Positions 1-8,500 are shown, counted from the first letter of the stretch. The stretch is DNA of 11,022 nucleotides from Candidatus Omnitrophota bacterium (GCA_023247595.1 JAHFGF010000041.1:1-11022), one strand, 5' to 3'. The notes: a model not told the origin generated them from the letters alone. Made by a program: numbers and translations.

Positions 1-12
1 TATTAAAATTCT

Positions 13-20
13 AGAAAGGA
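13..20 (+). promoter_or_regulatory. Shine-Dalgarno site of the GH26-like gene
   Basis: AGAAAGGA lies 6 bp before the ATG at 27. It favours this start over the in-frame ATG at 33. No promoter can be judged because only 26 bases of upstream sequence are present. Confidence 0.6.
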
Positions 21-26
21 TAAAAG

Positions 27-998
27 ATGAAAATGCTGCGCGTTAGTATGTACATGTTTCTTATCTGTCTCGTATCTCAGATAGCTTTTTCGAGTCAACC
101 CATAAAAGCATATTCCTTTGCGCCTGAAGCGGGACGCACGGTGCTGTTTATTGGCCAGGATCAAGACACAATTAATGAATATGTTAAGGCAACTGGCCAG
201 ATTCCGACGGGAGTTATGATTTATACCTCGGTGCAGGAAGCGCATGGATTATCACAGCCTATTGATTATGGTTCCGGGATTATGCATGCCCAGGCGCTGA
301 TTGAAAAATACCCGGGGGCATCTGTTCAGATGGGATTATATATGGTCGGGGCATTGGATGATATTTTAAGCGGAGTGTATGATTTTAATATTGATAAAAT
401 CGGCGAATGGATTAAAAATTCTAACCGTTTAGTTTATGTGCGCGTCGGGTATGAATTTGATTTGCCGCAAAATCGATATGAACCTGAGCCGTATAAAAAA
501 GCCTACCGTTACATCGTCGACCGCTGGCGCTCGAAAGATGTGAAAGCGTCTTATGTCTGGCATTCCTACGGTTATTTGAATGCGGATAAACCGATGATGG
601 CTTGGTATCCGGGCGATGATTATGTGGATTGGTTTGGTATTTCATTTTTTAATGCCTTTAACGACGGCAATGTCAAATGGATGGTCAACAAGGCCAAGGC
701 GCATAACAAGCCCGTGATGTTGGCTGAGTCCAGTCCTTTTGGAAATAGCACAACCATCGGGGAACGATCCTGGACCATGTGGTTTAAAGGATTCTTTGAA
801 ACTATCGAGAAGTATGATATCGGCGCTGCTTGTTATATTAATTCCAATTGGGAAACGATGCCGATGTGGCAAGGGCAGGGGTGGAAAGATTCACGGGTTC
901 AAGCTGATGCGTTGATCAAAGAACGCTGGCTTAAGGCCATTGAAAACAACAGATTTATCCGGTCCAATCAGGAGTTGATGCCATTACTTCAGCAGTAA
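27..998 (+). CDS. Secreted GH26-like glycoside hydrolase (beta-mannanase-type fold)
   Basis: This is a predicted exported glycosidase of 323 residues. The N-terminus (about residues 1-28) is a signal peptide with a hydrophobic core and likely cleavage near AFS or IKA. The rest reads as one TIM-barrel domain resembling glycoside hydrolase family 26. A strand ending in VRVGYEFD carries E143, the candidate acid/base, and KPVMLAESSPFG carries E234, the candidate nucleophile; the roughly 90-residue spacing fits the family. WYPGDDYVDWFGIS (about 193-206) and the Trp-rich stretch near 275-286 also resemble GH26-type barrels. An AAAGGA ribosome site at 15-20 sits 6 bp before the ATG and supports this start. 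The next gene begins 3 bp after the stop, so the two are probably co-transcribed. Known GH26 enzymes cut beta-mannans and some mixed-linkage glucans or xylans; the substrate here cannot be read from sequence. The hydrolase fold is fairly secure, but the exact family less so. Confidence 0.75.
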   Translation: MKMLRVSMYMFLICLVSQIAFSSQPIKAYSFAPEAGRTVLFIGQDQDTINEYVKATGQIPTGVMIYTSVQEAHGLSQPIDYGSGIMHAQALIEKYPGASVQMGLYMVGALDDILSGVYDFNIDKIGEWIKNSNRLVYVRVGYEFDLPQNRYEPEPYKKAYRYIVDRWRSKDVKASYVWHSYGYLNADKPMMAWYPGDDYVDWFGISFFNAFNDGNVKWMVNKAKAHNKPVMLAESSPFGNSTTIGERSWTMWFKGFFETIEKYDIGAACYINSNWETMPMWQGQGWKDSRVQADALIKERWLKAIENNRFIRSNQELMPLLQQ

Positions 999-1001
999 TT
1001 C

Positions 1002-2996
1002 ATGGTCAAGAAAAGAAAAAAAATACAAACTGTTCAAGAACAAAATCCCGTCCAACCGGTTGAAGTAAATATTGAAGCGTGGCATGTCAGGATTGTGTCG
1101 GGTTTTTGTTTGTTGGGATTTGCCATTTATGCCAATACGCTGACGGCATCCTTTCATTTTGACGATTTCGCGACGATCATTAATAATCCGGCCGTCCGAA
1201 ATTTTTGGGATTGGCAGGGGCTTTTTAATGCCTTTAATACCAGATTTTTGACAGGCTGGACTTTCGCGGTTAATTATTTTTTTGGAAAGCTCAATGTTAC
1301 TGGCTATCATTTTCTAAATATTTGGCTGCACATTTGCAACAGTGTTTTGATTTATACTCTTGTTTCTCAATTGCTTGAATTAGATAAGCGCGTTATTAGA
1401 TCCTCGCCATTAAAAATCAACATAGCCTTCGCCTCGTCGTTAATTTTTTTAGTTCATCCCTTAGCAACCCAGCCGGTCAATTATATCTGGCAGCGGTCAA
1501 CGCTGTTGGCGGCGTTTTTCGTTTTGGGATCGTTGGTGCTGTATCTTCACAGCCGCATGACTCAATCCAAATGGTTTTATTGGGCGGCCTGGGTGGCGGG
1601 CCTGATGGCCATGTTTTCTAAAGAAAACGCCTTTATCCTGCCTGTGATCATTTGTGTTTTGGAATGTATTTTTTTTGGTTTTAAATGTTTGACGGACGCC
1701 AAGACCTGGCTTCGATGGACACCGTTTCTGTTGTTGCCGGCGCTCATTTTTATTTTACTGCAGCGATCGCCGTTTCTTAATTTGGAACTCATGCGAACCT
1801 TTGACGCAACGCGCGGCGTTGCGGATGAGCTGATGCCTCGTCAGGAATATCTCTTAACGCAGGTGAATGTCTTAAGAACTTATTTGCGGTTATTTGTTAT
1901 TCCAGTCGGACAGAATGTGGATCATGATTATCCCTTGGCCGCGCAAACAGGATGGGGAGTGTGGATTTGTTCGTTCGGATTGCTTGCGTCCCTAGGCGTA
2001 TCTGCTGGGTATTCTTTGAAAAAAAATAAATTGTATTCATTGGGAATTCTCTGGTTTTTTGTGACGTCGGCTCTTGAATGCTTTGTGACCAGCAATGATT
2101 TATGCGCAGAACATCGGATGTATTTACCCATGGTTGGATTGTGTGTAGCGGGTTCAAGTGTGATTTATGAATTGTTCAAAGGGCATCGTTTGAAAATGGG
2201 TTTGTGCTTGACGCTGGCCTGTGCTTTGATTTTTTCTTTTTTAACAGTTCATCGCAATAAAGTTTGGAAGGATGATTTGACGCTGTGGAGTGATGCGGTT
2301 GAAAAGTCGCCCAATAAAGCGCGGCCTGTTAATAATCGCGGTCAGGTGTTACGTAAAACAGGTTACCCGGAATTGGCTTTGAACGATTTTAATCGTGCCA
2401 TCGCTCTTGATTCCAAATACTGGCCCGCGTACATCAATCGCGCTCATTTGTATAAATCAAAAGGGAATTTGGATCTTGCCTTGAAGGATTATACCGTTGC
2501 CTTAAGCCGTGATCCGCGAAACGCTGATGTCTATGCTTCGCGGGGAAGTGTTTATCGACGTAAAGGAGACAGCGAGGCAGCCATTAAGGATTATACAAAA
2601 GCGATTGAGTATGATTCGTCCAATCCCGAATATTTTTCCAATAGGGCGTATCTTTATCAAAATCTCGGACGCAATCAACAAGCGGTTGACGATTATACGA
2701 TGGCGCTTGCCGTACAGCCGGATTATGTCTATGCCTTGAATAATAGGGGAAATCTTTATTTAAATTTGGGAAAGGTTCAGGAGGCATTAAATGATTATAA
2801 CCGGTCGATTACCGTTGACCCACAATTTGGCGAGGCGTATATGAATCGGGCCGTTGCGTATTTTCAATTAAACCGGCTGGCTGAAAGCAAAGCGGATATG
2901 GATAGCGCGCGGCGGTTAGGGGTGGTTCCTAATTCTGAATTTGCCCGAACATTAAAAGCCGCGCTTCAAGGGAAAAATATTCGTAAGCGACCTTGA
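1002..2996 (+). CDS. TMTC-like multi-pass membrane protein with C-terminal TPR array
   Basis: This 664-residue protein has two parts. Residues about 30-415 hold many hydrophobic segments, consistent with roughly ten membrane helices. FHFDDF (D54, D55) in the first outer loop matches the acidic motif of GT-C glycosyltransferases, and EHRMYLP (370-376) is typical of bacterial TMTC-like proteins. Residues about 439-642 form six consecutive 34-residue tetratricopeptide repeats with the usual N-R-G/A, A-x-x-D-Y and A-I-x-x-D/x-P pattern. Eukaryotic TMTC proteins with this architecture transfer mannose to protein Ser/Thr from a lipid-linked donor. Bacterial homologues are mostly uncharacterised, so a glycosyltransferase role is inference. 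The gene starts 3 bp after the GH26-like gene and has no visible ribosome site, suggesting translational coupling. The -35 box of the next gene's promoter overlaps its stop codon. Architecture is confident; activity and substrate are not. Confidence 0.8.
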   Translation: MVKKRKKIQTVQEQNPVQPVEVNIEAWHVRIVSGFCLLGFAIYANTLTASFHFDDFATIINNPAVRNFWDWQGLFNAFNTRFLTGWTFAVNYFFGKLNVTGYHFLNIWLHICNSVLIYTLVSQLLELDKRVIRSSPLKINIAFASSLIFLVHPLATQPVNYIWQRSTLLAAFFVLGSLVLYLHSRMTQSKWFYWAAWVAGLMAMFSKENAFILPVIICVLECIFFGFKCLTDAKTWLRWTPFLLLPALIFILLQRSPFLNLELMRTFDATRGVADELMPRQEYLLTQVNVLRTYLRLFVIPVGQNVDHDYPLAAQTGWGVWICSFGLLASLGVSAGYSLKKNKLYSLGILWFFVTSALECFVTSNDLCAEHRMYLPMVGLCVAGSSVIYELFKGHRLKMGLCLTLACALIFSFLTVHRNKVWKDDLTLWSDAVEKSPNKARPVNNRGQVLRKTGYPELALNDFNRAIALDSKYWPAYINRAHLYKSKGNLDLALKDYTVALSRDPRNADVYASRGSVYRRKGDSEAAIKDYTKAIEYDSSNPEYFSNRAYLYQNLGRNQQAVDDYTMALAVQPDYVYALNNRGNLYLNLGKVQEALNDYNRSITVDPQFGEAYMNRAVAYFQLNRLAESKADMDSARRLGVVPNSEFARTLKAALQGKNIRKRP

Positions 2997-3020
2997 CATC
3001 AAGGGCGCGGGCGTTAAAAT
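2993..3020 (+). promoter_or_regulatory. Sigma70-type promoter for the EF-hand gene
   Basis: A perfect -35 TTGACA (2993-2998) and a -10 TAAAAT (3015-3020) are separated by 16 bp. The -35 overlaps the TGA stop of the upstream TPR gene (2994-2996). Transcription would start near 3027, giving a leader of about 35 nt. This implies the EF-hand gene can be expressed independently of the genes before it. The same GTTAAAAT octamer forms the -10 region upstream of hemN. Confidence 0.65.
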
Positions 3021-3050
3021 AAAAACAATTCTTTAAAAAATATCAAACAC

Positions 3051-3058
3051 GAGGTGGG
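3051..3058 (+). promoter_or_regulatory. Strong Shine-Dalgarno site of the EF-hand gene
   Basis: GAGGTGGG lies just before the ATG at 3061 and is the best ribosome site in the window. With the consensus-like promoter it suggests this small exported protein is made in quantity. Confidence 0.65.
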
Positions 3059-3060
3059 TA

Positions 3061-3525
3061 ATGAAAAAAATAAAATTTTTAATGATGTTTACGGCATTGA
3101 TGGTGGTTACTTTTACGGTCAAAACTTTTGCTGAAGATTCAGCTGCGCTGGATGCGGCTAAGGAAGCTGTTGCTGAGCCTGTCGCCGTCGCTGAACCAGC
3201 CTCAGCCCCGGCTCCGGCAGCAGAGCCTGTTGCATCAGGGCCTGTTTCTCCTTCTCCTGATCCGGTTGAACCAACGATCCTTAAAGAACTTAAAGATCAT
3301 ACACCCATACCGATTCGCAGCAGCCTTGATCAAGCGATTGATACCAACGGAAACCGTACTCTTGAGTATGACGAGATCAAAGAGTACGTTAAATCCGTCA
3401 GAGCTTCAATAGCCAAGTCGGGCAAATATCCTACAAATACCGATGTCCTGTATCATTTCGACAAAAATCACGACGGTTACATGGATGGCGGAGAAATCTC
3501 TGCGCTTGAATCCTTTATTCATTAA
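3061..3525 (+). CDS. Small exported EF-hand calcium-binding protein with Ala/Pro-rich linker
   Basis: This 154-residue protein begins with a clear signal peptide (two Lys, hydrophobic core to about residue 20, likely cleavage after TFA at 22-24). Residues about 28-72 are a low-complexity linker rich in Ala, Pro, Glu and Val. Two EF-hand loops follow. D94-E105 (DTNGNRTLEYDE) has ligands at positions 1, 3, 5, 9 and 12. D134-E145 (DKNHDGYMDGGE) is a canonical loop with D, N, D, Gly6, D and E. Calcium binding by at least the second loop is therefore likely. The 40-residue loop spacing and absence of dockerin signature residues argue against a cellulosomal dockerin. No enzymatic domain or lipobox is seen. 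It stands alone between two operons under its own promoter. The role is unknown; an extracytoplasmic calcium-dependent structural or regulatory function is a guess. Confidence 0.85.
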   Translation: MKKIKFLMMFTALMVVTFTVKTFAEDSAALDAAKEAVAEPVAVAEPASAPAPAAEPVASGPVSPSPDPVEPTILKELKDHTPIPIRSSLDQAIDTNGNRTLEYDEIKEYVKSVRASIAKSGKYPTNTDVLYHFDKNHDGYMDGGEISALESFIH

Positions 3526-3539
3526 TCTTTAGTTCCGCA

Positions 3540-3604
3540 GTTAATCAGTGAGATTAAACGAATTGGATGTATTCATTTTCGAAGAGAATATATTCAGTTT
3601 AATC
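3540..3604. promoter_or_regulatory. Candidate operator region upstream of sdhC: GTT(T)AATC repeats and palindrome
   Basis: Between the EF-hand gene and sdhC lie GTTAATC (3540-3546), its inverted counterpart GATTAAAC (3552-3559) and GTTTAATC (3597-3604). The last two form an exact 8-bp inverted pair 37 bp apart. Between them is the perfect 10-bp palindrome GAATATATTC (3586-3595), which contains a -10-like TATATT. A weak -35-like TTGGAT is at 3563-3568, but the spacing to TATATT (20 bp) is poor. The density of symmetric AT-rich motifs suggests a transcription-factor site governing the sdh operon. The factor cannot be named, and no FNR-type TTGAT-N4-ATCAA box is present. Confidence 0.35.
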
Positions 3605-3614
3605 GTTCGTTTTC

Positions 3615-4292
3615 ATGAAAGTGTTTATGTGTTTTAACCTTTTAAAATCTTCCATAGGAAAAAAACAAGTTGTTGCTGCCACTGGTTTGATTTTAATTTT
3701 ATTTCTCATCGGCCATCTGATTGGAAATTTATTGATTTATGGCGGCCCCGACGTGTTTAATGGGTACGCCGCCGCGCTTAAGAAGGCCAGGCCGGTTGTG
3801 CTTATTATTGAAATGGCTTTGCTGGCCGTATTTGTCACGCATATTTTGGTGACAATCGCGTTGGTCCTTGAAAATATGAAAGCGGCGGGGGTGAATCGGT
3901 ACGCCGTATCTAAGAGCAGGGGAAAAAGATCGCTGGCAACTCAATTGAGGGTTTATACCGGTTTGTTCCTCTTCGGATTTGTGGTCTGGCATTTGTTTGA
4001 TTTTACTTTTGCGGATCACGAAGGAGTCAGAAGTGTTTTAACCGCAAAGTCGCTCGGACTTTATGGGGTTGTTTATAATTCGTTCTTAGATCCTATCCAC
4101 AGTTTTTTGTATATTGTTGCCATGGGGTGTTTGGGATTTCATTTAACCCACGGTATTCAGAGTTTGGTTCAGACGTTTGGGTTTAATCATCCGAAATATA
4201 CTCCGTGCGTTCATCAATTCAGCAATCTTTTCGGCGTTTGCATTGCCTTGGCGTTTAGTTCAATTCCATTATATGTCTTAATCCGTGGATAA
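3615..4292 (+). CDS. sdhC: Succinate dehydrogenase/fumarate reductase cytochrome b558 subunit
   Basis: This is the membrane anchor of complex II. It holds two b haems and passes electrons between the iron-sulfur subunit and quinone. It has 225 residues and about five hydrophobic helices, the size and pattern of the single-subunit b558 family (Bacillus SdhC and Wolinella FrdC type) rather than the paired SdhC/SdhD type. The opening [16 protein letters not shown] and [10 protein letters not shown] are characteristic. H34, H76, H126 and H176 lie in separate helices and are good candidates for the four axial haem ligands. The ATG at 3627 (221 residues) would fit the usual family N-terminus slightly better than 3615; neither has a clear ribosome site. 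The stop is 7 bp before the preferred sdhA start, so the three sdh genes form one operon. Such anchors usually work with menaquinone, but quinone type is inference. Confidence 0.92.
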   Translation: MKVFMCFNLLKSSIGKKQVVAATGLILILFLIGHLIGNLLIYGGPDVFNGYAAALKKARPVVLIIEMALLAVFVTHILVTIALVLENMKAAGVNRYAVSKSRGKRSLATQLRVYTGLFLFGFVVWHLFDFTFADHEGVRSVLTAKSLGLYGVVYNSFLDPIHSFLYIVAMGCLGFHLTHGIQSLVQTFGFNHPKYTPCVHQFSNLFGVCIALAFSSIPLYVLIRG

Positions 4293-4299
4293 GGGTGAT

Positions 4300-6213
4300 A
4301 TGCTCGATTCAAAAATTCCTTCCGGCCCGCTCAAAGATAAATGGACCAATCATAAATTTAATTTGAAATTAGTTAATCCCGCCAACAAACGAAAATACAC
4401 TGTTTTGGTTGTGGGTACAGGTTTGGCCGGCGCCTCTGCCGCGGCATCATTGTCAGAAATGGGATACCAGGTTGAGGTTTTTTGTTTTCAGGATTCTCCC
4501 CGTCGGGCGCATAGCATTGCCGCTCAGGGAGGCATCAACGCGGCTAAGAATTATCCGAATGATGGCGACAGCATCAAACGTTTATTTTATGACACCATCA
4601 AAGGCGGGGATTTCCGTTCCCGTGAAGCTAACGTGCATCGTTTGGCGGAAGTGTCCAACAATATTATTGATCAATGCGTGGCCCAAGGTGTACCGTTCGC
4701 GCGGGAATATTCCGGCTATTTAGAAAACCGTTCGTTCGGCGGCGCGCAGGTTTCCCGCACATTTTACGCGCGCGGTCAGACCGGCCAGCAGCTTTTGCTC
4801 GGCGCCTATAGCGCTTTGATGAAAGAGATCAAACGCGGTTCCGTGCGCGTGCATCCCCGTACTGAAATGCTTGATTTAGTTGTCATCGATGGGGTCGCTA
4901 AGGGAATCGTTGTCAGGGATTTGGTTACTGGGAAATTATCAACCTATGCCGGCGACGCGGTTGTGTTAGCCACCGGCGGTTATGGGAATGTCTTTTATCT
5001 GTCGACGAATGCCAAAGGTTCCAATGTGACCGCCATTTGGCGCGCGCATAAAAAAGGCGCGTTTTTGGCCAACCCTTGTTACACACAAATTCATCCGACC
5101 TGTATTCCTATCCACGGCGATTATCAGTCCAAATTGACATTGATGAGCGAAAGCCTTCGTAACGACGGGCGCGTTTGGGTTCCTAAAGATAAAAATGATA
5201 AACGAAATCCCTCTGAAATATCGGAACAAGAACGCGATTATTTTCTCGAACGCAAATATCCGAGTTTCGGGAATTTGGTTCCGCGCGACATTGCCTCGCG
5301 CAACGCCAAAGAACAATGCGACGCCGGCAAGGGAGTTGGAGTGACGGGACAGGCTGTTTACCTTGATTTTTCCGCTTCCATCAAACGCCTTGGGGAACCG
5401 CTCATCAAGGAGCGTTACGGAAATCTTTTTGATATGTATAAGAAAATTACGGATGACAATCCGTATCATACACCGATGATGATTTATCCCGCGGTGCATT
5501 ACACCATGGGCGGATTATGGGTGGATTATAATCTCATGAGTAATCTGCCGGGATTGTTTGTTATTGGCGAGGCGAATTTCTCAGACCACGGGGCCAACCG
5601 GCTCGGCGCGAGCGCCTTGATGCAGGGATTGGCCGATGGATATTTTGTTCTGCCGTATACCATTGGTGATTATATTTCCAAATCAGCTCCTGTTTCAAAA
5701 AGTTTAACAGAGCATTCTCTTTTTCAGGAAGCCGCGCGCCATGCGGATGAAAAAATTAAATATCTGCTTTCAATCAAAGGAAAACGGACGGTTGATGACT
5801 TCCATCGAGAATTGGGACGGTTGTTGTGGGATAAGTGCGGCATGGCCCGCAATGAGTCAGGTCTCAAAGAAGCCCTGCAGCGGATACCTGTTATACGCGA
5901 TGAGTTTTGGCAGAATATAACGATTCGGGGTTCGGAAGGCGAGTTAAATCAGAATTTGGAAAAAGCCGGACGGGTTGCTGACTTTTTGGAATTTGGTGAA
6001 TTATTAGTGACCGACGCTTTGCATCGCCGGGAATCGTGCGGCGGGCATTTTCGGGAAGAATTTCAAACGCCCGAAGGCGAAGCCTTACGTAATGATGAAC
6101 AATTCGCTTACGTCGCCGCATGGGAATTCACCGCGGTGGGCAAAGGGCCAAATCTTCACAAAGAAGACTTAAAGTTTGAAGAAATCCATTTGTCGCAACG
6201 AAGTTATAAATAA
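4300..6213 (+). CDS. sdhA: Succinate dehydrogenase/fumarate reductase flavoprotein subunit
   Basis: This catalytic subunit interconverts succinate and fumarate using covalent FAD on the cytoplasmic face. From the ATG at 4300 it has 637 residues. An upstream GTG at 4285 would add five and overlap sdhC by 8 bp, but AAGGGTG at 4291-4297 serves the ATG better. The FAD Rossmann motif [12 protein letters not shown] is near residues 37-48. The covalent flavin His is H71 in [11 protein letters not shown]. Substrate-site residues are visible: H265 in the TQIHPTCIP stretch, R329 in VPRDIASR as the likely proton-transfer Arg, H400 in AVHYTMGG and R434 in [11 protein letters not shown]. The capping and C-terminal helical domains appear complete. 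The retained His rules out the soluble, non-covalent fumarate reductase and L-aspartate oxidase relatives. The direction used in vivo cannot be settled from sequence. Confidence 0.95.
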   Translation: MLDSKIPSGPLKDKWTNHKFNLKLVNPANKRKYTVLVVGTGLAGASAAASLSEMGYQVEVFCFQDSPRRAHSIAAQGGINAAKNYPNDGDSIKRLFYDTIKGGDFRSREANVHRLAEVSNNIIDQCVAQGVPFAREYSGYLENRSFGGAQVSRTFYARGQTGQQLLLGAYSALMKEIKRGSVRVHPRTEMLDLVVIDGVAKGIVVRDLVTGKLSTYAGDAVVLATGGYGNVFYLSTNAKGSNVTAIWRAHKKGAFLANPCYTQIHPTCIPIHGDYQSKLTLMSESLRNDGRVWVPKDKNDKRNPSEISEQERDYFLERKYPSFGNLVPRDIASRNAKEQCDAGKGVGVTGQAVYLDFSASIKRLGEPLIKERYGNLFDMYKKITDDNPYHTPMMIYPAVHYTMGGLWVDYNLMSNLPGLFVIGEANFSDHGANRLGASALMQGLADGYFVLPYTIGDYISKSAPVSKSLTEHSLFQEAARHADEKIKYLLSIKGKRTVDDFHRELGRLLWDKCGMARNESGLKEALQRIPVIRDEFWQNITIRGSEGELNQNLEKAGRVADFLEFGELLVTDALHRRESCGGHFREEFQTPEGEALRNDEQFAYVAAWEFTAVGKGPNLHKEDLKFEEIHLSQRSYK

Positions 6214-6239
6214 ATTACGCGAAGCTAAAGCGAAAAAAC

Positions 6240-7004
6240 ATGAGCAAGAAAATAAATCTCACATTAAAGGTCTGGCGCCAGAAAAACAAAGGAACGAAAG
6301 GTTCTTTTGAACAGTATCAGGCCAATGATATTGAAACCGACATGTCCTTTTTAGAAATGTTGGATGTGGTCAATGAACGTTTGATCAAAGAGGGAAAAGA
6401 GCCGATTGCCTTTGACCACGATTGCCGCGAAGGCATATGCGGCGCTTGCGGAGCGGTGGTGAACGGTCAGGCCCATGGTCCTTTATCCGGCACAACGCTT
6501 TGCCAGCTTCATATGCGCAATTTTAAAAATGGTCAGACATTAGTCATCGAACCGTGGCGTGCCCAGGGTTTTCCAATCGTCAAAGATCTTGTCGTCGACC
6601 GTTCTGCTTTTGATCGCATCATTCAAGCCGGCGGATATATTTCCATTAAAAGCGGTTCAGCGCCGGATGCCCATGCTCTGCCTGTTTCAAAACAGAATTC
6701 CGATTTGGCCATGGATGCCGCCCAATGCATCGGCTGCGGAGCCTGTGTCGCGGCCTGTCCCAATGGTTCAGCCATGTTATTTGTCGGCGCCAAGGTTTCT
6801 CATTTTGCACTGCTGCCTCAAGGGAAGGTTGAAGCTTCATCCCGGGTCATGGCTATGGTTGGACAAATGGACCAGGAAGGGTTTGGAAATTGTTCCAATG
6901 AATATGAATGCGAAGCTGCCTGCCCGAAGGAAATCAGTGTTTCGAACATCGCCCGTATGAATAAAGAGTACCGCAGTTCCTGTCAGCTCAACGGCCCTGC
7001 TTAG
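6240..7004 (+). CDS. sdhB: Succinate dehydrogenase/fumarate reductase iron-sulfur subunit
   Basis: This 254-residue electron-transfer subunit links the SdhA flavin to the haem anchor. The N-terminal ferredoxin-like domain binds [2Fe-2S] with C62, C67, C70 and C88 (CREGICGAC, then TTLC). The C-terminal domain has C163-x2-C166-x2-C169-x3-C173P and C218-x5-C224-x3-C228P, the standard arrangement for one [4Fe-4S] and one [3Fe-4S] cluster, so all three clusters appear intact. The [18 protein letters not shown] form, with Gly/Ala between the cysteines, is typical of the b558-linked group rather than the proteobacterial/mitochondrial group. The start at 6240 lies 26 bp after the sdhA stop and has no convincing ribosome site, only AAGCG followed by an A-run. 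It is the last gene of the sdh operon. No clear hairpin-plus-T-run terminator follows. Confidence 0.94.
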   Translation: MSKKINLTLKVWRQKNKGTKGSFEQYQANDIETDMSFLEMLDVVNERLIKEGKEPIAFDHDCREGICGACGAVVNGQAHGPLSGTTLCQLHMRNFKNGQTLVIEPWRAQGFPIVKDLVVDRSAFDRIIQAGGYISIKSGSAPDAHALPVSKQNSDLAMDAAQCIGCGACVAACPNGSAMLFVGAKVSHFALLPQGKVEASSRVMAMVGQMDQEGFGNCSNEYECEAACPKEISVSNIARMNKEYRSSCQLNGPA

Positions 7005-7060
7005 TATCTGGTTCTATTCGCCTCTTCCTAAAAGAAATTGTATCCATGACGACATCTTTC

Positions 7061-7089
7061 TGGACATTACCGATGCTGTTGGTTAAAAT
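7061..7089 (+). promoter_or_regulatory. Sigma70-type promoter for the hemN-hemE-hemY operon
   Basis: TGGACA (7061-7066, one mismatch to TTGACA) and TAAAAT (7084-7089) are separated by 17 bp. Transcription would start near 7096, giving a leader of about 30 nt before hemN. GTTAA-N6-TTAAC (7082-7097) forms a short dyad over the -10 region. It might be a regulator site, but it is short enough to be chance. Confidence 0.55.
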
Positions 7090-7126
7090 GCATTAACTTT
7101 TATCCAGTTTTTCAGACCCCCTTCAT

Positions 7127-8500
7127 ATGCACATAATTGATAAAGCAACTATACGAAAATACGACGTTCAGGGCCCGCGCTATACCAGCTATCCCACTGC
7201 GGTGGAATGGTCAGCAGAGGTGAGTGTTGGGATTTTCAGGGAAAAGCTTTCCCAGCTCGGCCGTACGGATAAAAGCATATCGCTTTATATCCATATTCCG
7301 TTTTGTGAACAGCTCTGTTATTTTTGCGCCTGCATGAAAGTGATTCGGGCCAAAGATGAGAAGTATGCTGATGAATATCTTCTAAGGCTTTTTAAGGAGA
7401 TTGAACTTGTTTCTTCCGCTATCGGTTCTCGTCGTCTGGTCAAGCAATTGCATTGGGGAGGCGGGACGCCGACTTTTTTAAGTGAAGGGCAGATCCAGCG
7501 GCTTTACGATAAATTGCGCCAGCATTTTGAGATTGACCCGCAAGGGGAAATAGCCATTGAACTTGACCCGCGTACGGTGACCAATTCAAAATTGGCGTTA
7601 TTACGGCAGCTTGGATTTAACCGTGTTTCCATGGGGGTCCAGGATTTTGACGAAGAGGTGATGAAATCCGTCAATCGGATTCAATCGTTGGATATGGTGC
7701 GCAGCGTCACAGAGGAATGCCGGCGGCAGAAGTTCCATTCAATTAATTTCGATCTCATTTACGGCCTTTCGAATCAGACCAAAGAATCCTTTGAACGTAC
7801 GATTGAAAGTGTGATGTCCTTAAGGCCCGACCGAATTGCGCTGTACAGTTTTGCCTATGTGCCGTGGCTGCAGAAGCATCAGGAGAAGTTGGATCCGTCG
7901 GCATTTCCTGACAATGACGGTAAACTGGATATTTTTTTGACGGCGCGCGATAAATTCCTTGCCAATGGGTATCAATCCATTGCCATGGATCATTTTGCTT
8001 TAAAAACCGATGAAATGGCCAAGGCGTTTAATGAAAACAGGCTTTACCGGAATTTTATGGGCTATACCGTCAAACCAGCGGATGAATATATTGGGCTTGG
8101 GGTTTCCGCGATTGGTTTTTTAGAACATACGTTTATCCAAAATATCAAAGTCCTGCCAGAGTATTATCAAACCCTTGATGCCGGGGAATTACCGGTTGAA
8201 AGAGGGAAAGAACTTTCCAATGATGACATCATCCGTCGGTGGGTCATCCTTGAATTGATGTGCCATTTCCAGATTAATAAAAAAGATTTTCAATCCAAAT
8301 TTGGTTTGGATTTTGATGAATATTTTCAGAGTGAACAAGAGCATATCCAAAAGTGTATTGAGGATGATTTATTAAAGGTTGTTGCCGATGAGATCCAGGC
8401 GACGGAATTGGGGCAATTGTTTATTCGTAATGTGTGCATGGGATTTGACGCGTATCTCAAAAAAAATATCGGCAAACAACGTTTTTCACGAACGGTTTAG
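7127..8500 (+). CDS. hemN: Oxygen-independent coproporphyrinogen III oxidase (radical SAM)
   Basis: HemN decarboxylates two propionates of coproporphyrinogen III to give protoporphyrinogen IX without oxygen, using S-adenosylmethionine. The protein has 457 residues, the normal length. The N-terminal PRYTSYPT (17-24) is specific to true HemN. Y54 and H56 in SLYIHIPF precede the [4Fe-4S] cysteines C60-x3-C64-x2-C67, and GGGTPTF (111-117) is the SAM-binding glycine motif. VQDFDEEVMKSVNR (171-184), RNFMGYT (308-314) and RRWVILELMCHF (370-381) complete the family signature and separate it from HemW and other HemN-like proteins. After C67 it reads ACMK where characterised HemN has GCNK, a mild deviation. 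The start at 7127 has no ribosome site, and the leader before it is pyrimidine-rich. It heads the haem operon and is followed 30 bp later by hemE. Confidence 0.94.
   Translation: MHIIDKATIRKYDVQGPRYTSYPTAVEWSAEVSVGIFREKLSQLGRTDKSISLYIHIPFCEQLCYFCACMKVIRAKDEKYADEYLLRLFKEIELVSSAIGSRRLVKQLHWGGGTPTFLSEGQIQRLYDKLRQHFEIDPQGEIAIELDPRTVTNSKLALLRQLGFNRVSMGVQDFDEEVMKSVNRIQSLDMVRSVTEECRRQKFHSINFDLIYGLSNQTKESFERTIESVMSLRPDRIALYSFAYVPWLQKHQEKLDPSAFPDNDGKLDIFLTARDKFLANGYQSIAMDHFALKTDEMAKAFNENRLYRNFMGYTVKPADEYIGLGVSAIGFLEHTFIQNIKVLPEYYQTLDAGELPVERGKELSNDDIIRRWVILELMCHFQINKKDFQSKFGLDFDEYFQSEQEHIQKCIEDDLLKVVADEIQATELGQLFIRNVCMGFDAYLKKNIGKQRFSRTV

Noticed and set aside
2315..2930. Tandem DNA repeat within the TPR gene
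   Set aside because: The roughly 102-bp periodicity reflects six 34-residue TPR units at protein level. The nucleotide copies have diverged, so it is not a separate repeat element.
3540..3559. Rho-independent terminator after the EF-hand gene (GTTAATC, short loop, GATTAAAC)
   Set aside because: The stem is AT-rich with a bulge, and no T-run follows. The repeated motif reads better as an operator element.
4966..5499. A 177-codon open frame on the - strand inside sdhA
   Set aside because: It lies wholly inside a gene with full family motifs, its product resembles no known protein, and no ribosome site or promoter supports it. It is a by-product of codon usage in sdhA.
7005..7060. Possible small gene or terminator between sdhB and the hemN promoter
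   Set aside because: No open frame with a ribosome site and no hairpin followed by a T-run could be found.
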